Notes: a model not told the origin generated them from the letters alone. Shown: positions 48,583-57,598, counted from the first letter of the stretch. The stretch is DNA of 64,000 nucleotides from Euryarchaeota archaeon UBA463 (GCA_002501805.1 DAOI01000003.1:1-64000), one strand, 5' to 3'. A program made the numbers and translations.

Positions 48583-50559
48583 CTATATTGAAAATGCCAA
48601 CTCGTCTTCCGGAACAGGGAAAGGAAGGCTCTCTATCTCGTAGTTGTTCACGTTATTATTTGCCCCCCATGCTCTTGACCAAATCTCCAAGTCCTCAGAA
48701 TTCAAGACCTTACAAAGCCACTCCAAACCAACAAGTAGCGAACCCCCTCCCTTGCCAACCAAAGAATCGATTACATTCTCCGAGAACTCAAGATAGTTCA
48801 CTGAGTTACCCAATACGCAGCCATCAGGGATAACCGCCCAGCGAAGACGCCTATCGTTGTTTGACCCCAATATGGCTTGGCAAGCAATCCTAGGGCCAGT
48901 TGGAGAGTTACTATCCCCATTCCAGGATGAGTGAGATCTCTGAATTGCACCCTCCTCGACATCATTATCAAATGCTGGATGATGAAGGCAAACTTCACCA
49001 TCCATTACCATGAAGTGAGCATTTCGAATGAAAGGTATTTCTGAACTTCCGTCCGACCAGTCCCCAATAAATTCTGACCATGCACTCTGGTCAATTTCAC
49101 CGACTCTAACTCTAACAGAACTTCCATCCGGATTCAGCCAGTTGCCCTCTTCCGACAGCCTAGGTTTATCTGCTAATCTACCAATCGCCTCGATAACTTT
49201 CTTTCTATCAAATGAATCTATTGGCATTCTAGGAACTGCCCAAGTAGCATCAGTCCATGAAGACCAAGAACCCCTTTCCAAATCTATAGAGGGTGAAGAC
49301 CTCGAGAGGCCCACCTCAGGAGAAATATCATTCGCGGTTAAAGGTCCGTAGCTTACCATCTTCTGAGTCTTGCCGCCTACAGCCAGTCCCAACACTGCTA
49401 CCCCTTGGGTTATGCCAGGGAACACTCTATTTGGATCAGGGAATGACCAAGTAGAGAACCACTCATTGCTTTCAACCAATAGCTTTCTCAGGGGCGCACT
49501 ACTTCTCTCCCTGAGCAGAGAATCTGGAACGATCATTCTAATCCTGCCCTCTTCGCCGACGAGTTGCATCGACCTCTCGAGAAATAATCTGTACATATTC
49601 ACATTTCCACGGAGTGCGGAATATCTCAGACTGCCATCGTAATCTGTTGCATTCCTTAACTTACTGGAAAGATCCTTTCGAAGCCGACTCCCTTCTTCAT
49701 GGCCCCTGAATCTATCTTTTATCCTAATCCAGGGTGGTCTACTAATCAGTAGCTTGGGGCTCTCATTCCATGGCCACTCGCCGAGAAGTGGATCCCCTTC
49801 GAGGACATTGCTTTCAAGAATCATTTCAGCCTCAGCACGACCAATCATCTGACTCCTACTATCTCCAGACAGATCCACCAATCCAGCCTTCCCTAGAGTG
49901 ATGAGTATTCTCCTTCTAGCCGCTTCCACGGCAAGTCCCGAGAAACCCATCAGCTGCAAGCCCTCTAGCAACCTCAAAGTATCAGTACATCTATTCTCAG
50001 CAGAAAGGACTTCTATTCTCTGTGCATGGAGCCTTATCAATTGTGATACAACCAACCCCGCACCACAACTAGGATCAGCGAAAGGCAGAGGGATTCCAGA
50101 GCTAGTCTTCTCCGAACTGTCAGAATAGTCATCTTCTCCTAAGATTGACGAGGCTTCGTTGTTCAATCTCTGAGCATAGTCTCTGAATGCCGGAGGAATA
50201 GCAGACAGAGACAGGGTCGGAGGAGCCTCCTTCTTCTTGCTGCGACCTCCACTGGAAAGCTCATCTGCCAGAACCGATCCAACAAGCCTAGATGGAGTTG
50301 AGTAAGCCCCCTTAGGAGAGCGTCCGTCTTTAACTGCTTCAAATCTTGCCAGTAGCTTTTCCAAAACCACGCCGGGGTCGGTCAGTAGACCTGCAGGAAG
50401 GGTTGGCCACGTGTTGGGCAGAGATGCAGCAATCGGTGTTCCCGATATCACAGAAGACTCCCAGAAATCCAACCAACATCTGATTTGCATCACTCTATCA
50501 GGACAAGCCTGATCTAGCCTTGCATACCAACCTGCTGCTTCACTAACCATTAATCTCAC
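48583..50559 (-). CDS. N6-adenine DNA methyltransferase-like protein with altered catalytic motif
   Basis: 658 residues. The SAM-binding motif I is PFADPSCGAGLVVSQLIRLHAQ (about 155-175). The catalytic motif IV region reads KLLISRPPWIRIKDRF; the canonical residue before PPW is Asn, Asp or Ser and here is Arg. Further methylase-like segments are NVNMYRLFLERSMQLVGEEGRIRMIVPDSLLRERSSAPLRKLLVE and FPDPNRVFPGITQGVAVLGLAV, as in Eco57I/TaqI-type enzymes. The C-terminal 230 residues could be a target recognition domain. No restriction nuclease is adjacent. It may be a solitary methylase or a DNA/RNA-binding protein that has lost activity. Start ATG 50559; 50550 is possible. Confidence 0.7.
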   Translation of the reverse strand: MRLMVSEAAGWYARLDQACPDRVMQIRCWLDFWESSVISGTPIAASLPNTWPTLPAGLLTDPGVVLEKLLARFEAVKDGRSPKGAYSTPSRLVGSVLADELSSGGRSKKKEAPPTLSLSAIPPAFRDYAQRLNNEASSILGEDDYSDSSEKTSSGIPLPFADPSCGAGLVVSQLIRLHAQRIEVLSAENRCTDTLRLLEGLQLMGFSGLAVEAARRRILITLGKAGLVDLSGDSRSQMIGRAEAEMILESNVLEGDPLLGEWPWNESPKLLISRPPWIRIKDRFRGHEEGSRLRKDLSSKLRNATDYDGSLRYSALRGNVNMYRLFLERSMQLVGEEGRIRMIVPDSLLRERSSAPLRKLLVESNEWFSTWSFPDPNRVFPGITQGVAVLGLAVGGKTQKMVSYGPLTANDISPEVGLSRSSPSIDLERGSWSSWTDATWAVPRMPIDSFDRKKVIEAIGRLADKPRLSEEGNWLNPDGSSVRVRVGEIDQSAWSEFIGDWSDGSSEIPFIRNAHFMVMDGEVCLHHPAFDNDVEEGAIQRSHSSWNGDSNSPTGPRIACQAILGSNNDRRLRWAVIPDGCVLGNSVNYLEFSENVIDSLVGKGGGSLLVGLEWLCKVLNSEDLEIWSRAWGANNNVNNYEIESLPFPVPEDELAFSI

Positions 50560-50614
50560 TCTAGGGAAATCATCAACCTGTTTTGAAAGGTTGTATATTT
50601 GTTAAGAGAATTGC

Positions 50615-51223
50615 TTATCCACTGAGAGAGAAGGAGTCCTCTTCAATCTCGATAATAAGCTCGCTCTGAAGGAGCCAAGTTATCGCTTCGTCAAGATCAT
50701 CCACTCTAATGCCGAGAGGGATAAGGTTGCCCATCAAAGAGTCGAAATGGACGGGAGCTGGTCCTTCTAGTGAGCGGAGCTCTAGTAATCCTAGGACATG
50801 CTCTGAAACAATAGCCAGCAACGGATCGTCTCCTACATCTAAAGATCCGAAATGGACCGCAGCCTCCCCTTCCTGACTCGTTTCAGAATCTTTTTCTTTC
50901 GACTTACTGCTTATTTCGTAAATATCAAATAGGTTTTTTTGATGAGGATCCTCAATCCCCGTTCCAACCACTTCACGCTGCCTTTTCAGCCTCTTTACGA
51001 GAGTCTCTATTCTGTGAAGACGTTGCTCTAAACGCAACCTCTCTCTTCCCAAGTGACTCTCGACTAACTCAAGCTCTTCCAACGCTCTTTCGTCCAGCCA
51101 CGAAGACAAATCCCAAGAAGGATCCAACCTCAGCATGGTCTCCCAGAGCCTAGCCACAGATTCTGGGAGTGTCCTAACGTCTATCCGTGGACTTTCCCTA
51201 CCATCTTCGGGCGCGCGCTCCAT
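50615..51223 (-). CDS. Coiled-coil protein with possible C-terminal winged helix
   Basis: 202 residues, charged and helical. Residues about 45-85 (ERALEELELVESHLGRERLRLEQRLHRIETLVKRLKRQRE) are a likely coiled coil, followed by a disordered acidic linker. The end (FDSLMGNLIPLGIRVDDLDEAITWLLQSELIIEIEEDSFSL) has the helix-helix-wing pattern of a winged helix. It is 55 bases upstream of the methylase-like gene on the same strand, so the two may be expressed together. I recognise no family; a DNA-binding or scaffold role is possible. Confidence 0.65.
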   Translation of the reverse strand: MERAPEDGRESPRIDVRTLPESVARLWETMLRLDPSWDLSSWLDERALEELELVESHLGRERLRLEQRLHRIETLVKRLKRQREVVGTGIEDPHQKNLFDIYEISSKSKEKDSETSQEGEAAVHFGSLDVGDDPLLAIVSEHVLGLLELRSLEGPAPVHFDSLMGNLIPLGIRVDDLDEAITWLLQSELIIEIEEDSFSLSG

Positions 51224-51294
51224 TGCGCAGTCATTCTCAGTGACCGTCTATCAACTATCCTCTTCTCGAGATATCATCAGTTAGGGGTTAATTG

Positions 51295-52506
51295 ATGAAT
51301 GATGAACATTTGCCGAGACCCATGGCTACCTATCGGCTAGCGGTACTGCCCGGCGACGGGACTGGACGTGAAGTAATGAGAGAGGCACTACGAATCCTTT
51401 CAGTTTTTGAGGAAAATAGCCCCGTATCGTTCGATATAAATGAGATTCCATGTGGCGGGCAGTACTATCTTGAGACGGGTGAAGAATGGCCAAAAGGGTC
51501 TTTCGAATACTGTAGAGATGAGTCTGACGCCATTCTCCTGGGTGCTATTGGATGGCCCGATGCCAGACTCCCGAATGGAGATATGGCCGGCGGACAGACC
51601 ATTCTCGGACTTAGATCGGGCTTGGAGCTATATGCCAATGTCAGGCCAGTCAAACTTTATCCCGGTGTCACCCACAAGGTGCATGGTGTTCACAAGCAAG
51701 TCTGGAACCCAGATTTGGTAGATATTATCATGATTCGTGAGAATACGGAGGGACTCTATCACTCGCTCCTAAGGAGAATGGAGCAGAGGGCCTTAGGAAA
51801 GAAGGATGAACCGATCGTAATTGAAGAGTTTCCCGGGCTAGATGGAGAGGTTGCATGGGACCCCCGTCCAATTTCGAGGGACGGCAGTGAGAGGGTAATC
51901 AGATTCGCCTTCGACTATGCCAAGCATAGACAGAGGAAAACGGGAGCATCCCAGTCCGTAACATGCGTAGACAAGTCCAATGTCACCCGGGGTTGTCAGC
52001 TTTTCAGAAAGATATTCAGAGAGTTCGCAGAGAGAAATCAGGACATAGCGGTAAAGGAGGCGTATATCGATGCCTTCACTATGTGGCTCGTCAGGAATCC
52101 AGAAGATCTAGACGTGGTGGTCCTTCCAAACATGTTTGGCGATATCGCCACAGATTTGGCCAGTGTCCTGCAAGGAGGAATGGGAATGTCCGCAAGCGCG
52201 AATATGGGGCCGAAGCACATGCTCTTCGAACCAGTTCACGGCTCCTCTCCAAAGCACGCTGGAAAGAATGTTGTCAATCCAATAGCCATGATACAATCTG
52301 TGCAGATGATGTTCGAGGCTCTGGCATTCAGAAAGAAGGATCAGAATCTCGATATGTGTGCTGAGATTCTACAGAACGCCATTCAGAAGCATTTCGAAGA
52401 AGGAGGCATAGTGACCTATGACTTGGGGGGTACAGCAAGTACCTCCGAAGTCGGGCAAGCCATCGCTATGAGATGCGAGTCGATGCTCAAAGAGAGATTC
52501 CCCTAG
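51295..52506 (+). CDS. Isopropylmalate/isocitrate dehydrogenase family enzyme (LeuB-like)
   Basis: NAD(P)-dependent beta-decarboxylating dehydrogenase, 403 residues. Motifs: YRLAVLPGDGTGREVMREAL, AILLGAIGWPDARLPNGDMAGGQTILGLRSGLELYANVRPVKLYPGV (a LeuB-type substrate loop rather than the Icd loop), IIMIRENTEGLYHS, VTCVDKSNVTRGCQLFRKIF, YIDAFTMWLVRNPEDLDVVVLPNMFGDIATDLASVLQGGMGMSASANM and FEPVHGSSPKHAGKNVVNPIAMI. This fits 3-isopropylmalate dehydrogenase or a tartrate/malate relative. The true Icd is at 33.5 kb. ATG 51295 is used; ATG 51322 is possible. It ends overlapping the convergent phosphopantoate ligase gene by four bases (shared CTAG). Confidence 0.85.
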   Translation: MNDEHLPRPMATYRLAVLPGDGTGREVMREALRILSVFEENSPVSFDINEIPCGGQYYLETGEEWPKGSFEYCRDESDAILLGAIGWPDARLPNGDMAGGQTILGLRSGLELYANVRPVKLYPGVTHKVHGVHKQVWNPDLVDIIMIRENTEGLYHSLLRRMEQRALGKKDEPIVIEEFPGLDGEVAWDPRPISRDGSERVIRFAFDYAKHRQRKTGASQSVTCVDKSNVTRGCQLFRKIFREFAERNQDIAVKEAYIDAFTMWLVRNPEDLDVVVLPNMFGDIATDLASVLQGGMGMSASANMGPKHMLFEPVHGSSPKHAGKNVVNPIAMIQSVQMMFEALAFRKKDQNLDMCAEILQNAIQKHFEEGGIVTYDLGGTASTSEVGQAIAMRCESMLKERFP

Positions 52507-53273
52507 CCAATCCTCAGCGATGAGCTGGACATTATATCCAAGGCGTCTCTAAGCACCGCCTCATTATTCCAATCGGTAGTAGTTGGATTCTCTAATAGCT
52601 CTTCGGCTAGCCTGCCCATAGCCCTAGTAACATCATCTACTATCGTAACAGTAGCTTTTTTGGATGTCCTAGATAGTGGATTAAGATCTATAGCAATTAC
52701 CTGTTTTCCAAGTGAAATCAGGGCCTCGCAACGATCCCCGTCCTCGAGAGGGACCAGTACAATATCGGCCTGCTCTATTCCCCGCGAAGAACACAAAGAC
52801 CTAGGTCCTTCTAGCCCTAGGATTCTTCCATCTGCCACTGCCCCTAGAATCTCTACATCCATGATAGACTCCCTGGCCATTTCTGGAGACTCCCTTCCAA
52901 GTCGATCTCTCAGTGACTCTAACTCACCTATCAGGGACTCCATTCGTTCACTGGTTCGATAGTATATGTTCACCTCAACAGGACAGCCCAGTATCGAGGC
53001 AATCATAATCGCCTCACTACCTGCAAGGACAGTCGAGTTGCCATTCATCGAGATAACCGGACTTTCAGCAACGAGTAGACGGGCAGCCGCCTCGCGAATC
53101 GCTAATGATGCCGAATCGCTCGTTCTCTCACCGAGAAGATAGTCAAAAGCCTCACCGCGCCCATGGGCAATCATAGCCGATTCTGCCAATAGCCCTCTCT
53201 TGGAGGCCTCTACCATCCTCAGTCGAGACATTAGGGATGCCTTCCTGGGGTGTGAATCTGGGATATCTGCCAT
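52503..53273 (-). CDS. 4-phosphopantoate--beta-alanine ligase (archaeal CoA pathway)
   Basis: Joins 4-phosphopantoate and beta-alanine to make 4-phosphopantothenate, the archaeal alternative to PanC. 256 residues. Hallmarks: IPDSHPRKASLMSRLRMVEASKRGLLAESAMIAHGRGEAFDYLLGE, ARLLVAESPVISMNGNSTVLAG, VEVNIYYRTSERM, ADIVLVPLEDGDRCEALISLGKQVIAIDLNPLSRTSKKATVTIVDDV. These match the archaeal PPS (DUF137) family closely. ATG 53273 is chosen because GGGGAGTGAT ends two bases before it; a GTG at 53279 would overlap the nadC stop. The partner pantoate kinase is not in this window. Confidence 0.93.
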   Translation of the reverse strand: MADIPDSHPRKASLMSRLRMVEASKRGLLAESAMIAHGRGEAFDYLLGERTSDSASLAIREAAARLLVAESPVISMNGNSTVLAGSEAIMIASILGCPVEVNIYYRTSERMESLIGELESLRDRLGRESPEMARESIMDVEILGAVADGRILGLEGPRSLCSSRGIEQADIVLVPLEDGDRCEALISLGKQVIAIDLNPLSRTSKKATVTIVDDVTRAMGRLAEELLENPTTTDWNNEAVLRDALDIMSSSSLRIG

Positions 53274-53275
53274 AA

Positions 53276-54208
53276 TCACTCCCCTCTGAATCTCATTGAT
53301 AGATCAAGGGGCGATACCCCTCTGTTAATCGAGCTAGTTGAAATCAAATCAACCCCACATGCACACCATTCCTTGACTTCCTCCAGAGAAATCCCCCCTG
53401 AGCCCTCGAGAATGCACCATTCACGTAGTCCCTCTTCCTCCAACCTTCTCGATACCATAGATGACAATACAGGGCCCATATTATCAAGCAGAACAACAAC
53501 TCTCTCACTACCCTCCCTTTCCGTCTGCACGCTCTTCCAAATACCAACCACAGTAAGTGCCTGCTCGATATCCCTCACCTCTATCACGGTAAAGGATGAA
53601 TTAGTGTCCATGTCGATCTCCAGAACTAATCTGGCTAAGGCCTCATCCTCGGTCTCATCGCCAACTCGTGATGAGAGAACCTCGCTATCCTTGATCATCA
53701 GGGCGTCCTCCCTACTTAGTCGGTGCGTCAGTCCCCCCCCGACATGTACTGCCCACTTATCCAGAAGCCCCCAGTCAACCTTCCTAGTACTGGCCACACC
53801 CATACTTCCAGCCTCGTTAATCCATATTGAGGAATTAGTGGAAATCCCCGAAAGCCTCCCGATGATATTCAGTAACACTCTCTCGGAGCGTAGCATTTCG
53901 ACGCCATTGCCAGATATTCTGAGAACCTCGTCTCCGACTTCCACTATCGATCCCTCTGACACTTTCCATTCTACGGAACAGGAGGGGTAGTGTGTCTCTA
54001 GTAACCTGTCAATAACGAAAGTCCCGCATATCACACCTCTTTCCTTGGAGATGACAACAGCCTCCATAGACACGTCAGGACCTTCTCCCCCGCTCCCTTC
54101 ATCAGAGACCATCGCAGTCATCCACCTATCGATGGATTCAAGCATCATCATGCTAGGTTCACCATCACAGTATAGGAGACTAGATCTATCGTGGGGTAAC
54201 GCTCTCAC
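53276..54208 (-). CDS. nadC: Nicotinate-nucleotide pyrophosphorylase (quinolinate phosphoribosyltransferase)
   Basis: Makes nicotinate mononucleotide from quinolinate and PRPP in NAD synthesis. Visible features: SERVLLNIIGRLSGIST, GVASTRKVDWGLLDKWAVHVGGGLTHRLSREDALMIKDSEV (PRPP and quinolinate binding), VVLLDNMGP and LEGSGGISLEEVKEWCACGVDLISTSSI, in NadC order. The first start, GTG 54208, gives 310 residues; ATGs near 54151 would give about 290, closer to the family. Downstream comes the phosphopantoate ligase; upstream a Pcc1-like gene. All three are on one strand with small gaps, so NAD, CoA and tRNA-modification genes may share a transcript. Confidence 0.9.
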   Translation of the reverse strand: MRALPHDRSSLLYCDGEPSMMMLESIDRWMTAMVSDEGSGGEGPDVSMEAVVISKERGVICGTFVIDRLLETHYPSCSVEWKVSEGSIVEVGDEVLRISGNGVEMLRSERVLLNIIGRLSGISTNSSIWINEAGSMGVASTRKVDWGLLDKWAVHVGGGLTHRLSREDALMIKDSEVLSSRVGDETEDEALARLVLEIDMDTNSSFTVIEVRDIEQALTVVGIWKSVQTEREGSERVVVLLDNMGPVLSSMVSRRLEEEGLREWCILEGSGGISLEEVKEWCACGVDLISTSSINRGVSPLDLSMRFRGE

Positions 54209-54247
54209 GACACGTGCTGAAAGCTCTCAGACTTGAATGGTCCGAAT

Positions 54248-54514
54248 TCAAAGCTCCTCGCCCAGTACTTCCAAGCTACCCTCCACAGCGGATAGACAGG
54301 CTAGGATATCATCAACCGTGGCACGTAGCTCACTGAGCTCAGAAGATGAGATCAGTATAGTCAGCATCACTCCGTCCTCTGACTCAACTATCTCAGACTC
54401 GAAGGACTCAGGGTCATCGGGCATAATGGACTCTAAGAGATTCTCAGCCACCTCTCTGGAACCCGTCCATACTACACGTGCAACCGCGTCTCCCATATCT
54501 TTAGCGGAGGACAC
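54248..54514 (-). CDS. Pcc1-like KEOPS complex subunit
   Basis: An 88-residue alpha/beta protein with the Pcc1 pattern: ARVVWTGSREVAENLLESIMPDDPES, a central strand pair (FESEIVESEDGVMLTILISSS) and the helix with the signature SELSELRATVDDILACLSAVEGSLEVL. The LRAxxxxxLxxL helix is characteristic. Pcc1 forms the dimer core of KEOPS, which makes t6A37 in tRNA. The match is by pattern only in a very short protein, so it stays provisional. It lies 39 bases upstream of nadC and diverges from metK. Confidence 0.6.
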   Translation of the reverse strand: MSSAKDMGDAVARVVWTGSREVAENLLESIMPDDPESFESEIVESEDGVMLTILISSSELSELRATVDDILACLSAVEGSLEVLGEEL

Positions 54515-54587
54515 CCCGTCTTTTCAGCTCAACTATTGTTAATCGGATTCAAAAACAATCATGTGCATCGTGCGTGCCCGATTAAGC

Positions 54588-55862
54588 ATGAGCGACTCGA
54601 TTCCACCCTCAGATACGGCCGAATCAGTTACTGCAGGCCATCCCGACAAGCTTTGTGATGCTATCTCAGACTCCATTCTAGATGCATGTCTAAGGATCGA
54701 TCCTAATGCCCGAGTTGCCGTTGAAACCATGGTTAAGGGAACCGAAGGAGAAGCGATAATAGTTCTCGCGGGAGAGGTCAGTCTCAATGGACAGCCGCCA
54801 AACTATGAAGAAATTGCTCGTCTTACAGCTTCATCGATTGGATATACTGACAGTAAGATCGGGATGGATGCTTCATCAAACGATAGCTGTCAAGTGCATA
54901 CTCACATAACAACCCAGTCCCAATTCATCAGCCAAGGGGTCGATGGCGATATTGAGACACAGGGAGCAGGCGACCAGGGAGTAATGTTCGGGTACGCGTG
55001 CACGGAGACAGAGGGAACCGCAGAGCTCAGAGGCAGGTTCTTCCCACTCTCAGCAGCTCTTGCGCAAAGACTAACTAGGCGGTTGGAGATAGTACATGAT
55101 GAGGGTATCATACCATGGGTTAGGCCCGATGGAAAGAGCCAGGTTACAGTACAACTAACTGATGATAAACAGTCAGTAAGTAGGGTATCTACGATAGTTA
55201 TTGCATCACAGCACTCTCCGAAAGCAGGACCAAACTGGCCCGCCGAGGACGATTTATCAGATGATGAAAGATGTCAGTATATCGAGCAGCAGATTAGGAA
55301 GCATGTGGTCGAGCACGCTATTCCTCCAAGTCTGTTAGACAATCCTGAGGTAATAGTCAATGGAACGGGATCATTCCCTGATCCCGGGGGTCCCTACGCA
55401 GATGCCGGTCTGACAGGCAGGAAAATTATCGTGGACACATATGGCGGAGGAAGACATGGTGGTGGGGCATTCAGTGGAAAGGATCCATCGAAGGTAGACA
55501 GATCGGCCGCATATTATGCTAGGTGGGTTGCTAAGCATGTGGTCGCAGCTGGACTGGCAGAAAGGTGCGAGATTCAGGTAGCCTATGCGATTGGTAAAGC
55601 TAGCCCAGTCGGATTCAGGGTGGAAACCTTTGGAACAACTAACAGTGACTTGGGTAAAAATCCAGACTCCACAATCTCCAGGTTGATATTGGAGAACTTT
55701 GATTGGAGGCCAGCTGCTATGATTAGAGATCTCAATCTGAAGAGGCCAATCTACAGTTCTACTGCATCTGGTGGGCACTTTGGAAGAACTCCAACCGAAG
55801 AAGGATTATTCCCATGGGAAAGATTAGATCAGTCGAGATTAGACTCACTTAGAAGTCACTAA
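54588..55862 (+). CDS. metK: S-adenosylmethionine synthetase, bacterial type
   Basis: Makes SAM from methionine and ATP, feeding the many methyltransferases in this window. The sequence is of the bacterial/eukaryotic MetK type, not the divergent archaeal type: SVTAGHPDKLCDAISDSILDA, the GAGDQGVMFGYACTET loop, TVQLTDDKQSVSRVSTIVIASQHSP, NGTGSFPDPGGPYADAGLTGRKIIVDTYGGGRHGGGAFSGKDPSKVDRSAAYYARWVAKHVV. All ATP, metal and substrate residues appear intact. 424 residues. ATG 54588 is used because the match begins right after it; an upstream in-frame ATG (54561) would add nine residues. It diverges from the Pcc1-like gene. Confidence 0.95.
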   Translation: MSDSIPPSDTAESVTAGHPDKLCDAISDSILDACLRIDPNARVAVETMVKGTEGEAIIVLAGEVSLNGQPPNYEEIARLTASSIGYTDSKIGMDASSNDSCQVHTHITTQSQFISQGVDGDIETQGAGDQGVMFGYACTETEGTAELRGRFFPLSAALAQRLTRRLEIVHDEGIIPWVRPDGKSQVTVQLTDDKQSVSRVSTIVIASQHSPKAGPNWPAEDDLSDDERCQYIEQQIRKHVVEHAIPPSLLDNPEVIVNGTGSFPDPGGPYADAGLTGRKIIVDTYGGGRHGGGAFSGKDPSKVDRSAAYYARWVAKHVVAAGLAERCEIQVAYAIGKASPVGFRVETFGTTNSDLGKNPDSTISRLILENFDWRPAAMIRDLNLKRPIYSSTASGGHFGRTPTEEGLFPWERLDQSRLDSLRSH

Positions 55863-55923
55863 GAGACTGAAAAGACAAACATTTCTGGCAGGGTATTGAA
55901 AACAAACCCTTTGTGCGCCAATC

Positions 55924-56346
55924 ATGTCAAGAATACCTGCAGTCCTACTCCAGCAGTTCGTCGGCATGAGCGATTATGAGAGAACACTAGCGATAGATAG
56001 GGCCTCTAGGGAACTAGGACTGTCCAAAAGTGAGATTCTTTCGCAGTTGGAAGAATTTCAAAATGGACAGGTGAAGCCAACAAATTCTCCAACCCCCACT
56101 CAACCTACAAGAGAAAGTAATTTTTCACGGCAAGAAGTTGAGGAAGAAGGCTCTCCTAGATTCTTGGAAAATACTCACAAGTATAGATTCACATATGACC
56201 CGAGTCACTCGGGAAAGAAGAGGCAGTCTGAAGTGAACCAAGCCATAGTCTGTCCACACTGCAACGCGGCACTGGGGATTCCATCCGTCAGGCCTATTTC
56301 GGTAAAGTGCCCTGCGTGTTTGATGGAATCCACATTTGAGAACTAG
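55924..56346 (+). CDS. Small protein with C-terminal zinc ribbon
   Basis: 140 residues. The first 50 are helical (YERTLAIDRASRELGLSKSEILSQLEEFQNG) and could be a small helix-turn-helix. A disordered, serine- and proline-rich middle follows, and the last 35 residues hold two CxxC pairs (IVCPHCNAALGIPSVRPISVKCPACLMESTFEN), a zinc ribbon. Function unknown; a nucleic-acid-binding role is likely from the fold. It starts 61 bases after metK and ends overlapping the convergent DUF373 gene by four bases (shared CTAG). Confidence 0.7.
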   Translation: MSRIPAVLLQQFVGMSDYERTLAIDRASRELGLSKSEILSQLEEFQNGQVKPTNSPTPTQPTRESNFSRQEVEEEGSPRFLENTHKYRFTYDPSHSGKKRQSEVNQAIVCPHCNAALGIPSVRPISVKCPACLMESTFEN

Positions 56347-57527
56347 ACTCCCCAGAACTCACTGCCCCTCCCTCCTTCCTCTTCCTCCGAAAGGGAGTCG
56401 ACGATAACGCTCAGCAGGTATCTACCTAGGATCGCCATTACTGGTAGGGACCACGTTGCCGCCACCGAGTCAACCCGCAAATCAACATCCTGTCCCCCCA
56501 ACATACTGAGTGAAACCTCGTTGATTGCAGAAATTACGAAGTAAGCGACGAACCCAGTAGCCAGAAGCATAATGCTCTGACCGGTGAAGGATCCTTCCTT
56601 CCACCTTAGCACCCCCAATGACAGGAATAGAGAGAAGAACGCCACAAGAATCCATGAGAGAGCGTTGTCAATCGCAATTACCCATACAGCAATGTCGCTA
56701 TTAACAGCGTCCACATCAAAATTATTAGATGACGATAGAATAGAGGAAGCGTATGCTTCAATTTCCAAGCTAGACGCATACAATACCTGTATGACTGTCA
56801 CTACGGCTATTATCATAGAAACCAATGCCAATGCCCACAGCATAGAGGTCAGGAGACTTCCAGTGGCGGCGGCCCGCATATCATTTACGAGGCGGTCAAG
56901 CTGTTGCTCCAAGCCGAGCCCCCTGGAAAGAAGCCAAATCCCGATAATGAGAGGTAGCGTACCAATAAGGGCACTTCCATAGTCAGATGGAAGGATAAGG
57001 CCGACACCCAGAATGATCATCACAGCAGCTATTGGGACGAGCAGCCTCGCTCTCCAACGAGGGTCCTCAATCGCCTTAACAACATAGTAGTAGGTACTCT
57101 CAATTCCCTTAGACTGCCTGACTATTATCTTCTCGATATGATCGACTCTGACTCTGGAAGTGATTATTGGGAGCGCCTCCTCATCATCAGCTCCATCAGT
57201 AACGAGAATCGCCTTATCAGGTTGGAACTCCTGTATCACCTCGTCTAACTGAGTGGCAATTTCCCTATCGCTTCTGGACCCAACCCTGACATCTCCTGTA
57301 AGTAGGGCTATCTGGACCTCATCATCACCAATCGCCTCTTCAGCCAAACGGTCGTGCTGGTGCAAAGCTCCCAGTATGGCATTAGTATCCGACTCTTCTG
57401 GGTCGGCTATTCCAAGCCTCAACGCGGCGGCGAGAGTAGCTTTACGTCCCACTACCGGGCCCCTAATTCCAGCCTTGACACCCAGATCATTATCTCGGTC
57501 TACTGTCAGTACTAGAGTTCGTACCAT
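56343..57527 (-). CDS. DUF373 family membrane protein
   Basis: 394 residues of the archaeal DUF373 family. The soluble N-terminal half has the family marks TLVLTVDRDNDLGVKAGIRGPVVGRKATLAAALRLGIADPEESDTNAI, ALLTGDVRVGSRSDREIATQLDEVI and AILVTDGADDEEALPIITSRVRVDHIEKIIVRQSKGIESTYYYV. The C-terminal half has about five or six membrane helices (from about residue 160). The function of the family is not known; the conserved Asp and Gly motifs resemble a phosphate-binding or hydrolase site. It is found mostly in archaea. Confidence 0.88.
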   Translation of the reverse strand: MVRTLVLTVDRDNDLGVKAGIRGPVVGRKATLAAALRLGIADPEESDTNAILGALHQHDRLAEEAIGDDEVQIALLTGDVRVGSRSDREIATQLDEVIQEFQPDKAILVTDGADDEEALPIITSRVRVDHIEKIIVRQSKGIESTYYYVVKAIEDPRWRARLLVPIAAVMIILGVGLILPSDYGSALIGTLPLIIGIWLLSRGLGLEQQLDRLVNDMRAAATGSLLTSMLWALALVSMIIAVVTVIQVLYASSLEIEAYASSILSSSNNFDVDAVNSDIAVWVIAIDNALSWILVAFFSLFLSLGVLRWKEGSFTGQSIMLLATGFVAYFVISAINEVSLSMLGGQDVDLRVDSVAATWSLPVMAILGRYLLSVIVDSLSEEEEGGRGSEFWGV

Positions 57528-57598
57528 CTCCCCGCCTCAACCCCTGATGCACCCGGGGCGATATGAAGAATTGCCTACAATCATGACTATAACTCCCA

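Noticed and set aside
48583..51223. Restriction-modification or BREX/DISARM-type defence locus
   Set aside because: Only a methylase-like gene with an altered motif and a coiled-coil protein are present; no nuclease, helicase or other defence genes adjoin.
53373..53990. 205-codon plus-strand frame inside nadC
   Set aside because: nadC motifs are clear on the minus strand; the opposite frame is serine/threonine rich as expected of a shadow.
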